This document shows, piece by piece, positions 1-6,994 of a stretch of DNA of 40,264 nucleotides; within the stretch, counting starts at the first letter, position 1, and every line of letters starts with the position of its first letter. This stretch comes from Bacteroidales bacterium (GTDB lineage: Bacteria; Bacteroidota; Bacteroidia; Bacteroidales; F082). The stretch is taken from the NCBI GenBank assembly GCA_017965765.1, contig JAGCPJ010000067.1:1-40264 (forward strand). Reading direction: 5' to 3'. A model generated the notes under the pieces. The model did not search any database. It saw only the letters and a list, made by a program, of their open reading frames with translations, and was not told where the DNA came from. The position numbers and the translations under genes were made by a program.

Positions 1-612
1 GGCGCCGACGTCAGCGGCTTTGGTGTAGATACCACCGCCGACACGGGCGAACAGCGCCTGCGTGGAAGCACCCATTCCGAAGGTCAGCATGGTGGTGGTG
101 ATCGTCACGAGGTCGGCTTCAGCACCCACCATCTCGAGGAGCTTGGTGCCTTTCAAGACCAGGAACCACACGGACACGTCAAGAAGGGCGAGACCCACAA
201 CGACGAGACCCATGACAGCGCCAGAACGGAAGGCGACCTTAAGACCGCTGTTCAGCGAACGGCGAGCAGCATTGGCCGTACGGGCCGAAGCGTAGGTAGC
301 CGTCTTCATGCCAAAGAAACCAGCCAAGCCGGAGAAGAAACCGCCCGTCAGGAAAGCGAACCAGACGATGCCGTTCTGCAAGTGGAACAGGCTCATGACG
401 TAAAACACGATCGCCAACACAATAAAGACGATGATGACCACCTTATACTGTTGTTTCAGGTAGGCCATAGCGCCTTTGCGGACGTGAGCGGCAATCTTTT
501 TCATCAGATCGGTGCCCTCTTCTTCCTTCATCATGGACTTGTAGAAGAAGAAAGCAAATGCCAGTGCCAAAATAGAGGCACCGAGCACCCAATAAACCAT
601 TGTTAGACTCAT
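1..612 (-). CDS. hppA: Membrane-bound ion-pumping pyrophosphatase, N-terminal part
   Basis: Reading the minus strand from 612 gives an open frame of 204 codons that runs off the window edge. It begins MSLTMVYWVLGASI, has a first membrane segment, then an EGTDLMKKIAAHVRKGAMAY stretch, then further hydrophobic segments and the GMKTATYASARTANAARR loop typical of integral membrane pyrophosphatases. These proteins hydrolyse pyrophosphate and pump H+ or Na+ across the inner membrane. The catalytic acidic motifs lie further downstream and are outside the window, so ion specificity and K+ dependence cannot be read. An internal ATG at 600 is an alternative start. A TACCTTTG -7 box lies upstream, and the leader carries an 8-bp repeat tract. 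Confidence 0.93.
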   Translation of the reverse strand, partial: MSLTMVYWVLGASILALAFAFFFYKSMMKEEEGTDLMKKIAAHVRKGAMAYLKQQYKVVIIVFIVLAIVFYVMSLFHLQNGIVWFAFLTGGFFSGLAGFFGMKTATYASARTANAARRSLNSGLKVAFRSGAVMGLVVVGLALLDVSVWFLVLKGTKLLEMVGAEADLVTITTTMLTFGMGASTQALFARVGGGIYTKAADVGA

Positions 613-620
613 AGATATAG

Positions 621-708
621 ATTTAAAGATTTAAAGATTCCAAAATTTCAAGATTTCAAGATTCGTTTAATTCGTAAAATTCGCCGTTCAAGATTTCAAG
701 ATTCGAAA
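621..708. repeat. Tandem tract with 8-bp period in the hppA leader
   Basis: Eleven consecutive 8-bp units can be laid out. They vary around ATTTCAAG (ATTTAAAG twice, ATTTCAAG three times, ATTCGTTT, AATTCGTA and others). The tract fills most of the DNA between the hppA start and its probable promoter, so it should lie in the hppA 5' untranslated RNA. It is the only tract in the window with period 8 rather than 7. Confidence 0.8.
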
Positions 709-724
709 ACCTTATTAAAGCAGA

Positions 725-732
725 CAAAGGTA
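725..732 (-). promoter_or_regulatory. Putative -7 box TACCTTTG for hppA
   Basis: The minus strand reads TACCTTTG, a full match to the Bacteroidota TAnnTTTG -7 consensus, about 110 bp upstream of the hppA start. Transcription from here would give a leader of about 100 nt containing the 8-bp tract. Confidence 0.55.
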
Positions 733-814
733 GGGACAAATCATAAAAATTAAAAGCATTTTTTAAAAAAAATGACCAATCCTGTTTTTTCTTGGAGAAG
801 TCAGAAAAATAGTC

Positions 815-822
815 TATTTTTG
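815..822 (+). promoter_or_regulatory. Putative -7 box TATTTTTG
   Basis: TATTTTTG matches TAnnTTTG and lies 46 bp upstream of the ATG at 868. It supports starting the bifunctional-nuclease gene at 868 rather than at the in-frame ATG at 772, which lies upstream of this promoter. Confidence 0.6.
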
Positions 823-867
823 TGCTTTGAAGGGGAGAAGGTTTCTACCCTTCTTATCTTTTTGAAA

Positions 868-1455
868 ATGAACAAAATCGCATTAGAAATCAAGGGATTG
901 CTATACAGCGAGTCGCAAAGCGGCGCATACGTACTGGTGTTAGGCGACAAGCATTCGATGCGTCGTTTGCCCATCGTCATCGGCGACAACGAAGCCCAGT
1001 CGATCGCACTCGGCTTGGAAGGCAACCGCCCCTCCCGTCCCCTCACCCACGACCTGTTCAAGAAATTTGCCGAGAACTACGGGATCGAGGTCATCGAAGT
1101 CGTCATCACCCGTTTTCTCGAAGGCGTCTTCTACGCCATGCTGATCTGCAAACAAGGCGAGGAACTCACGATGATCGACGCCCGTCCCTCCGACGCCATC
1201 GCGCTGGCGGTCCGGTACAATTGTCCCATCTCCGTTTACGAGAATGTGATGAACGAAGCCGGCATCGAAATGGAAGATGTCAAGGATATGGACCCTTCGC
1301 AAGGACAAGAAACCGTCGAAGAACCTGTCGAGAGCATTGATACGCTCGAAAGTCTCAGCGTAGAGCAACTACAGAAACTTCTTCAGTTAGCCATCGAAGA
1401 GGAAAACTACGAAAAGGCCGCCGAACTCCGCGATTTAATCAATAGTAAAATGTAA
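868..1455 (+). CDS. Bifunctional nuclease family (DUF151) protein with C-terminal UVR motif
   Basis: The protein has 195 residues from the ATG at 868. The N-terminal two thirds is the bifunctional nuclease/DUF151 domain, with LPIVIGDNEAQSIALGLEG, RPLTHDL and IDARPSDAIALA in the expected order. Residues 163-194 (SVEQLQKLLQLAIEEENYEK onward) form a UvrB/UvrC-type UVR helical hairpin, a fusion seen in Bacteroidota members. Plant members were reported to cleave RNA and DNA; the role of the bacterial proteins is unsettled, so nuclease activity is inferred only. An in-frame extension to 772 exists but precedes the likely promoter and has unrelated composition. The MFS transporter gene follows after 38 bp, so co-transcription is plausible. 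Confidence 0.9.
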   Translation: MNKIALEIKGLLYSESQSGAYVLVLGDKHSMRRLPIVIGDNEAQSIALGLEGNRPSRPLTHDLFKKFAENYGIEVIEVVITRFLEGVFYAMLICKQGEELTMIDARPSDAIALAVRYNCPISVYENVMNEAGIEMEDVKDMDPSQGQETVEEPVESIDTLESLSVEQLQKLLQLAIEEENYEKAAELRDLINSKM

Positions 1456-1489
1456 TTCTTACTTCTTACTTCTGTCTTCTAAATTCTAA
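1455..1489. repeat. Heptamer tract (CTTCTTA/CTTCTGT type)
   Basis: Five 7-bp units (ATTCTTA, CTTCTTA, CTTCTGT, CTTCTAA, ATTCTAA) fill the gap between the nuclease-family gene and the MFS transporter. The first unit starts on the last base of the TAA stop codon. Confidence 0.8.
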
Positions 1490-1493
1490 AAAT

Positions 1494-2774
1494 ATGAAAG
1501 CCATCAAGTTTCGACTCATTGTGATGAACTTCCTGATCTTTGCCGTTTGGGGAGCTTATCTTTGTTCACTTGGCATCTATCTCGGCCGTATCGGCATGGG
1601 TGCCCACATCGGAAAGTTTTTCGCCATCCAAGGCATCGTCTCGTTGTTCATGCCCACCCTCATCGGCATCATCGCCGACCGTTGGGTGCCTGCGCAGAAG
1701 ATGCTTGGCATCTGCCATTTCCTGGCGGCCATCTTCATGGCGCTGGCAGGCTATATGGGCTACAAATACGGCAACGACGTCACCTTTGGACAGATCTTCC
1801 CATGGTATGCCGTGAGCGTGGCTTTCTTCATGCCGACCATTGCTCTGGGTAACTCCGTGTCATACAACGCCTTAACACAAGCTGGACTGGATACGGTGAA
1901 GGCCTTCCCTCCTATCCGTGTGTTCGGTACCATCGGCTTCATCCTCTCCATGTGGATTGTCAATTTCACAGGCTTCAAAGACAACTACATGCAGTTGTTC
2001 ATCTCAGCCGCTTGGGGCATCATCCTCGGCTTCTACGCTTTCACGTTGCCGAACTGCCCGGTCAACAAGGCCGTGAAGAGTTCGTCCTTCGTTGATACCT
2101 TCGGCCTACGCGCCTTCTCGCTGTTCAAGGACGGCAAGATGTGCGTATTCTTCATCTTCTCGTTCCTGTTGGGCATGTGCCTGCAGGTGACCAACGGCTT
2201 TGCCACGCCATTCCTTGACGCTTTCGGTGCCGATCCGCAATATGCCAACGCCTTTGCCGTGAAGAACAACGTGTTCCTCTCCTCCATCTCGCAAGTCTCC
2301 GAGACGCTTTGCATCCTGCTGATCCCCTTCTTCCTGAAGAAGTTCGGCATCAAGAAGGTGATGCTCATCGCTTTCATCGCATGGGCCCTGCGTTTCTTCT
2401 TCCTTGGCGCGGGCAATCCCACAGGATTCGGTTTGGTGCTGTTGATCCTCTCCATGATCGTTTATGGCGTGGCATTCGACTTCTTCAACATCAGCGGTTC
2501 GCTTTTCGTTGACCAGAACACCGACGAGAGCATCCGTTCCAGCGCCCAAGGCGTGTTCATGATGATGACCAACGGCCTCGGTGCCACCATCGGCTCGTTG
2601 TGCGCCCAGGCAGTGGTCAACCGTTTCGTGTTCCACCCTGCAGCAACCGATCCCAGTTTCAACGTGATGGGTGGCTGGTCCACGGCTTGGTACATCTTCG
2701 CCGCCTTCGCCCTGGTCGTCGGCATCCTGTTCGCCTTCTTGTTCAAATACAAACACCACCCCGAACAAGCCTAA
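1494..2774 (+). CDS. MFS transporter, nucleoside:H+ symporter-like
   Basis: A 426-residue polytopic inner-membrane protein with about 12 hydrophobic segments. The first segment (MNFLIFAVWGAYLCSLGIYL), the short loop GIIADRWVPAQKML after the second helix, and overall length resemble the NupG/XapB nucleoside:H+ symporter branch of the major facilitator superfamily. The likely substrate is a nucleoside. That fits the neighbouring thymidylate synthase, but substrate cannot be fixed from motifs alone. It is followed after 33 bp by thyA on the same strand; that gap consists only of heptamer repeats, with no terminator seen, so the two may share a transcript. Confidence 0.83.
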   Translation: MKAIKFRLIVMNFLIFAVWGAYLCSLGIYLGRIGMGAHIGKFFAIQGIVSLFMPTLIGIIADRWVPAQKMLGICHFLAAIFMALAGYMGYKYGNDVTFGQIFPWYAVSVAFFMPTIALGNSVSYNALTQAGLDTVKAFPPIRVFGTIGFILSMWIVNFTGFKDNYMQLFISAAWGIILGFYAFTLPNCPVNKAVKSSSFVDTFGLRAFSLFKDGKMCVFFIFSFLLGMCLQVTNGFATPFLDAFGADPQYANAFAVKNNVFLSSISQVSETLCILLIPFFLKKFGIKKVMLIAFIAWALRFFFLGAGNPTGFGLVLLILSMIVYGVAFDFFNISGSLFVDQNTDESIRSSAQGVFMMMTNGLGATIGSLCAQAVVNRFVFHPAATDPSFNVMGGWSTAWYIFAAFALVVGILFAFLFKYKHHPEQA

Positions 2775-2807
2775 TTCCGCATTCCTAATTCCGCATTCCG
2801 CATTCCC
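2774..2807. repeat. Heptamer tract (ATTCCGC type)
   Basis: Units ATTCCGC, ATTCCTA, ATTCCGC, ATTCCGC and a partial ATTCCC run from the last base of the MFS stop codon to the base before the thyA ATG. The whole intergenic space is repeat. Confidence 0.85.
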
Positions 2808-3635
2808 ATGAAGCAATACCTCGACCTGCTCCAACACATCCTCGACCACGGCGTCCAGAAGGGCGACCGCACGGGTACCGGCACCATCAGCGTGTTCGGC
2901 TACCAGATGCGTTTCGACCTCTCCGAGGGTTTCCCCCTGGTGACCACCAAGAAGGTCCACCTGAAATCCATCATCCATGAGCTGCTGTGGTTGTTAAGTG
3001 GCGACACCAACATCAAGTATCTGCACGACAACAAGGTGACGATTTGGGACGAGTGGGCCGACCCCAACGGCGACCTGGGACCCGTTTATGGTGCCCAATG
3101 GCGTAATTGGAACAACGAAGGCATCGACCAGATCCAGCAGGTGGTGGAGAGCATCAAGACCAACCCCAACAGCAGAAGGCATATCGTCACGGCCTGGAAC
3201 CCTTCCGTACTCCCCGACGAGCATGAGAAGGACTTCGCTGCCAACGTAGCGGCAGGCAAGGCGGCACTCCCTCCCTGCCACGCCTTCTTCCAGTTCTATG
3301 TGGCCGAAGGGAGACTCTCATGCCAGCTCTACCAACGCAGTGCCGACGTGTTCCTAGGGGTGCCGTTCAACATCGCCTCCTACGCCTTGCTGACCATGAT
3401 GATGGCCCAAGTGTGCGGCCTTCAACCCGGCGAGTTCGTCCACACCTTCGGCGACGTACACATCTACAACAACCTCATTGAACAGGTAAAGACCCAACTG
3501 GAGCGGACTCCACGGCCCTTGCCGACCATGAGGATCAATCCTGAAGTGAAAGATATATTTGAATTTAAATACGAAGATTTCCATTTGGAGAATTACGATC
3601 CCTATCCACCCATCAAAGGCGAAGTCTCTGTTTAA
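2808..3635 (+). CDS. thyA: Thymidylate synthase
   Basis: A 275-residue ThyA-type enzyme that converts dUMP and 5,10-methylenetetrahydrofolate into dTMP and dihydrofolate. Visible hallmarks are the phosphate-binding loop [12 protein letters not shown] (residues 20-31), the catalytic cysteine C157 in [12 protein letters not shown], the [20 protein letters not shown] block and the C-terminal [10 protein letters not shown]-like end ([18 protein letters not shown]). Length is slightly above the 264 residues of the E. coli enzyme. It is followed by folA, which recycles the dihydrofolate produced, with a 41-bp gap almost filled by a palindromic repeat. Confidence 0.98.
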   Translation: MKQYLDLLQHILDHGVQKGDRTGTGTISVFGYQMRFDLSEGFPLVTTKKVHLKSIIHELLWLLSGDTNIKYLHDNKVTIWDEWADPNGDLGPVYGAQWRNWNNEGIDQIQQVVESIKTNPNSRRHIVTAWNPSVLPDEHEKDFAANVAAGKAALPPCHAFFQFYVAEGRLSCQLYQRSADVFLGVPFNIASYALLTMMMAQVCGLQPGEFVHTFGDVHIYNNLIEQVKTQLERTPRPLPTMRINPEVKDIFEFKYEDFHLENYDPYPPIKGEVSV

Positions 3636-3638
3636 GGT

Positions 3639-3669
3639 GGATTGCTTCGTCGTTCCTCCTGCAATGACG
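3639..3669. repeat. Palindrome-type interspersed repeat between thyA and folA
   Basis: The 31-bp sequence starts GGATTGCTTCGTCG and ends TGCAATGACG, so its ends (GATTGC/GCAAT) are imperfectly complementary. The same signature occurs at 36932-36962 (TTGCGAGGAGCGGAGCGACG, then GGCAATCC) and 37040-37050 (CTCGCAATGACG). It resembles the widespread bacterial 'CATTGCGAGGAGC…GCAATCC' extragenic repeats. It ends 7 bp before the folA ATG. Confidence 0.65.
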
Positions 3670-3676
3670 TACAACC

Positions 3677-4168
3677 ATGACACTATCCATCATCGTAGCG
3701 ATGGCCAAGAACCGCGCCATCGGCATCAACAACCAGCTCATCTGGCACAATAGCAACGATTTAAAGCACTTCAAGAAGGTGACTCTAGGCCATTGTGTCA
3801 TCATGGGGCACAACACCTGGCTCTCGCTGCCGGGACAGAAAGCGTTGCCCAACCGGCGCAACATCATCATCTCCGACCGTTTGGACCAGGCACCGGAGAA
3901 TTTCGAACTGGCCACATCCATTCCTGAAGCCCTTCAGATGGTTCAGGATGAGGAAGAGGTCTTCATCATGGGCGGCGGCAGCATCTATGAGCAGTTCCTT
4001 CCCAAGGCCGACCGACTCTATCTCACCCGCATCGACAAGGAATTTGAAGCCGACACCTATTTCCCATTCGTGAATTTCGAGAACTGGGATCTCATCGACC
4101 TGGAGGTCATCGACGACGACCCGCAGGTGGACTACTCCTACCGGTTTGAGGTTTGGGAGAGGAAGTGA
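3677..4168 (+). CDS. folA: Dihydrofolate reductase
   Basis: A 163-residue enzyme reducing dihydrofolate to tetrahydrofolate with NADPH. The N-terminal strand and loop SIIVAMAKNRAIGINNQLIW, the catalytic acidic residue D28 in NSNDLKHFKK, the VIMGHNTWLSLPG nucleotide-binding segment and the EVFIMGGGSIYEQFLP GG-loop are all present at normal spacing. The usual LPW motif is LIW here, a mild variation. It sits directly behind thyA, completing the dTMP/folate cycle. Confidence 0.97.
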   Translation: MTLSIIVAMAKNRAIGINNQLIWHNSNDLKHFKKVTLGHCVIMGHNTWLSLPGQKALPNRRNIIISDRLDQAPENFELATSIPEALQMVQDEEEVFIMGGGSIYEQFLPKADRLYLTRIDKEFEADTYFPFVNFENWDLIDLEVIDDDPQVDYSYRFEVWERK

Positions 4169-4170
4169 GG

Positions 4171-4192
4171 AAACGGAGAACGGAAAACGGAA
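4171..4192. repeat. Heptamer tract (CGGAAAA type)
   Basis: Units CGGAGAA, CGGAAAA and a partial CGGAA follow the folA stop codon. A further AAAACGG unit appears at 4224-4230 beyond an inserted interspersed repeat. The same unit family recurs at 17028-17097 and 34803-34851. Confidence 0.75.
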
Positions 4193-4222
4193 CCCCGAAG
4201 GGCTCACCGACCGAATGGGAGG
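4193..4222 (-). repeat. Interspersed repeat copy 1 (CCTCCCATTCGGTCGG family)
   Basis: Read on the minus strand this begins CCTCCCATTCGGTCGGTGAG and continues into CCCTTCGGGG. It matches 36906-36933 with one substitution and one single-base indel across about 28 bp. It is embedded between two CGGAAAA-type fragments. The two copies are in opposite orientation 32 kb apart. Confidence 0.75.
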
Positions 4223-4238
4223 TAAAACGGAAAACTAT

Positions 4239-4275
4239 AAAAAATGCGGAACTCGGATGAACCGGGTTCCGCATT
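4239..4275 (-). terminator. Intrinsic terminator of the first C10 peptidase gene
   Basis: AATGCGGAAC (4243-4252) pairs perfectly with GTTCCGCATT (4266-4275), and CGG/CCG extends the stem around the loop ATGAA. Read in the minus direction the stem is followed by TTTTTT (4244-4239), as expected for a Rho-independent terminator of the gene ending at 4305. The arms are themselves units of the AATGCGG/CCGCATT heptamer family. Confidence 0.6.
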
Positions 4276-4308
4276 CTGTCTTCCGACTTCTGTCTTCTGA
4301 CTTCTTAT
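4274..4308. repeat. Heptamer tract (TTCTGTC type)
   Basis: Units TTCTGTC, TTCCGAC, TTCTGTC, TTCTGAC and TTCTTAT lie immediately downstream of the first C10 peptidase gene. The last unit includes its stop codon (complement of 4305-4307). Confidence 0.8.
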
Positions 4309-6899
4309 CTAATCACCGAAAGCTTCTGGATGGTTTCACCTGAAGCGGTGGTGATCTTCACCATATACATGCCAGAGCCGGCATTCTGGAGTTCGATGAC
4401 AGTGCTGTTGCCTTCGCAGGCGGCATTGTAGATCACTTGGCCGAGGGTATTGAACACCGTCACATGTTGCAGGTCTTCTGCCTCCACCGTGAAGCTATCC
4501 TTGGTGGGGTTCGGGTAGAGGTTGACACCGAAGGCATTCTCATCGACGCTGGTGGGCGACCAATAGACCACAAGAGCGAACTGGTTGTTGTCATAGATCC
4601 AGGCAGCAGGAGCGGAATAGCATTCAATATCCTTATAGTAGGCATACACCTTATAGGAATAGGTACCCACTTCCGTAAGGGAGTTGTCGGTATAGCTTGT
4701 GGAAGAAGCACCTAAGGCCTTGATTCTCTTATAGTCACCATTTTCGAACTTACGATAGACATAGAAGCCTGTCAGGCCAGGAGTATCCGGCTTATCCCAT
4801 TTCAGCTTGATCTTATGTTGAGATCCAGTAGTTTCGTAGTCGAGGTTGGTCGCCGGGTCACAGCCTTCGCCCGCATTGGCGCAGGACTCGTTGGAAGCAC
4901 CTTCCGTCTCACCACCAAAGCTGAGGAACTTGGCATAGTAGCAATAACCGCCTTGGGCGACGTTATGGTCAACGAAAGAGGTGGCATCAGGAATGGTACG
5001 ATAAAGGAGGTCGTTTCTATAGACGTTATAGCCATAGCCGTCCTCGCTCACGCCATCCCATGAAACGGCGATGGTGCCATCAGCAGCCATGTTGGCGACG
5101 AGGTTGGTAGGCACTGCCGTACCCAAGGGGTTACCACAACCGTTGTTGGTAGTGAAGAAGATGCCTTCTTCCAACACGGTAGAGCTCACGAGGGTGTCGA
5201 ACACCTTGTTGTTGTTGGAGTCTTTGAGGATGATGCTGATATCGAACTCAGTAGCGTCTGTTGGAGGAGTCCATCCGAATGAGACGCGGCCGATCGGCAC
5301 CGAAGCAAGGATGCTTGACGGGCTGGAGTTCGTGGTAGTGCAGGTTCTAACCTTGGTGCCAGCACCGTTGTAGATGGTCATGTAACCGCCGCGCCATCCC
5401 TGGAAGTTCGAGGAGTTCATCACCACAGTCCAGTTGCACATCGGGCCGAAGTTGATGATGTCGGAGTTGACAACCTTTCCGTGGTTGCCATTGACGACAG
5501 CGTAAACCTGATATCTGAACAGGTCGAAACGAGGAACCTCGTTATCCTGATAGGTCATCTGGGCACCAGGAGTAGGATTGTCGATGACGGCAGCGATTTC
5601 ATCACCACGTCTGATGATGATTTGGTCGATGCTGGAAAGGTTGCTGTTGTTCAGATATTTGGTAGGATTGGTCCAAGTCAACGTGGCGCTCAAGGCGTTG
5701 TTGTCGCCAGGAGTGACGGTCAGGTTGGTCGGAGCTTGAGCGGTGTTGTTGTAAACTTCGGTGGGGACGAAGTTGAAGATGGCGCCGTCGTTTTGGTTAT
5801 AGTCGATCTCCGTGAAATCGAATGGACCGTCGCCGCTGCCGCCCCAACCCCAGTTGTAGTTGAAGAGGCCGTCATCGTCGTAACCGTCGCACACGAAAGC
5901 ATGTCCGCCTTCCGAGCTGTAGCCGGAATAGTAGAGCGGCCATCCCATGTCGAAGGATTCCCTCAGTTTTTCTTCCCAAACCTGGTTGCTAAACTGGGCG
6001 CGTCTGTAATAGACTGCCTGGTTGCTATAGGAGAAATAGTTGTTGATGGCACCAGGAACGATTTGGGAGTTGGATCCTGAACCGTCGTAGTCCCAGTCCA
6101 TGTCAACAGCCACAGCGCAGTGGTACATCAACAGAGCCACAGCCTCGATTTCGACTTGAGGAGAAGAAGCGGAGATGGAATTCGGCATGTTGGCCCAGTC
6201 GTAGGTGGTCGCACCGAAGTTGGCAGTCTGGACGGGAGGTGCAGGGACATTCACCGGGTGGTTGGGCGTAATGGGGTGACCCTGGGGCTGGTAGGAGTGT
6301 GAACCTGTACCCTGGAGCGGGTGATTCCAGAATTTCATCACCTGTGACATGGCGGTAGCCACGCAACCTGCATAGAACCTGTCGCCCGAAAGACCGGCAA
6401 ACGGAGGGCAGTAGTAGTTGTAAGGATAGGATTGGTTCCATCTGGTGGTGCAGAGCGGGCCGACGCTGCGACCGCCGTTGCGGGAATAGAGGGTACCATT
6501 CTCCATCACCGTCTTCCATTCGGAGGCGATGATAGGCGTAGCCTCACCCACATGATGCTTCGAACGGTAAGAGATCAAAGCATTCAGCATGTAGTTCAGG
6601 TTGGGATTGACAGTATTGGCATCAAATGGGCCATAGTGGGAATGGCCGATGATTGGGCGATAGAAGTCGTCAGTGGAAACGATGACGAATCCCTCGGTGC
6701 CAACGTTAAAAACATAGAAGCAAGCATCGCCCTTCTCGAAAGTGGCTGTGTGGGCCAATTCAAGGTCGGCTCTGCTTTCGAACTTAGTTTGGGCATACTG
6801 CTGCCCCACTAGCTTGGCCTTGTGGGCATCCACCGGGTTGGCGTGCATCACACCAACGCCCAGGATCAAAGCCATCAAAGTCAGTAAGTACTTTTTCAT
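4305..6899 (-). CDS. Secreted C10-family (streptopain-like) cysteine peptidase with T9SS sorting domain
   Basis: An 864-residue exported peptidase. Residues 1-20 form a signal peptide ending MHA. Residues 21-140 resemble the Spi-type propeptide that keeps C10 enzymes inactive. The catalytic core has Cys179 in YAGCVATAMSQVMKFW and His333 in GGHAFVCDGY, followed by FNYNWGWGGSG. After the core come fibronectin-III-like beta domains (about 390-490 and 610-780), one with TNLVANMAADGTIAVSWDGV. The C-terminus from about residue 794 (LYPNPTKDSF) to the final KLSVIR is a type A sorting domain that directs type IX secretion to the cell surface or medium. Much longer than streptopain (about 400 residues) because of the added beta domains. 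A paralogue lies immediately upstream, transcribed from its own promoter. Confidence 0.93.
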   Translation of the reverse strand: MKKYLLTLMALILGVGVMHANPVDAHKAKLVGQQYAQTKFESRADLELAHTATFEKGDACFYVFNVGTEGFVIVSTDDFYRPIIGHSHYGPFDANTVNPNLNYMLNALISYRSKHHVGEATPIIASEWKTVMENGTLYSRNGGRSVGPLCTTRWNQSYPYNYYCPPFAGLSGDRFYAGCVATAMSQVMKFWNHPLQGTGSHSYQPQGHPITPNHPVNVPAPPVQTANFGATTYDWANMPNSISASSPQVEIEAVALLMYHCAVAVDMDWDYDGSGSNSQIVPGAINNYFSYSNQAVYYRRAQFSNQVWEEKLRESFDMGWPLYYSGYSSEGGHAFVCDGYDDDGLFNYNWGWGGSGDGPFDFTEIDYNQNDGAIFNFVPTEVYNNTAQAPTNLTVTPGDNNALSATLTWTNPTKYLNNSNLSSIDQIIIRRGDEIAAVIDNPTPGAQMTYQDNEVPRFDLFRYQVYAVVNGNHGKVVNSDIINFGPMCNWTVVMNSSNFQGWRGGYMTIYNGAGTKVRTCTTTNSSPSSILASVPIGRVSFGWTPPTDATEFDISIILKDSNNNKVFDTLVSSTVLEEGIFFTTNNGCGNPLGTAVPTNLVANMAADGTIAVSWDGVSEDGYGYNVYRNDLLYRTIPDATSFVDHNVAQGGYCYYAKFLSFGGETEGASNESCANAGEGCDPATNLDYETTGSQHKIKLKWDKPDTPGLTGFYVYRKFENGDYKRIKALGASSTSYTDNSLTEVGTYSYKVYAYYKDIECYSAPAAWIYDNNQFALVVYWSPTSVDENAFGVNLYPNPTKDSFTVEAEDLQHVTVFNTLGQVIYNAACEGNSTVIELQNAGSGMYMVKITTASGETIQKLSVIR

Positions 6900-6945
6900 T
6901 ATTGTAAAGTTTTAGTTCAACTATTTTTTTGCATCAAAAATCTGA

Positions 6946-6953
6946 CAAAGATA
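6946..6953 (-). promoter_or_regulatory. Putative -7 box TATCTTTG
   Basis: TATCTTTG on the minus strand, 46 bp upstream of the start of the first C10 peptidase gene. The same octamer occurs upstream of the second C10 gene, suggesting parallel regulation. Confidence 0.6.
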
Positions 6954-6994
6954 CAAAATAAATTGTAATCCGCCACAAAAAACAGACCAAATTG

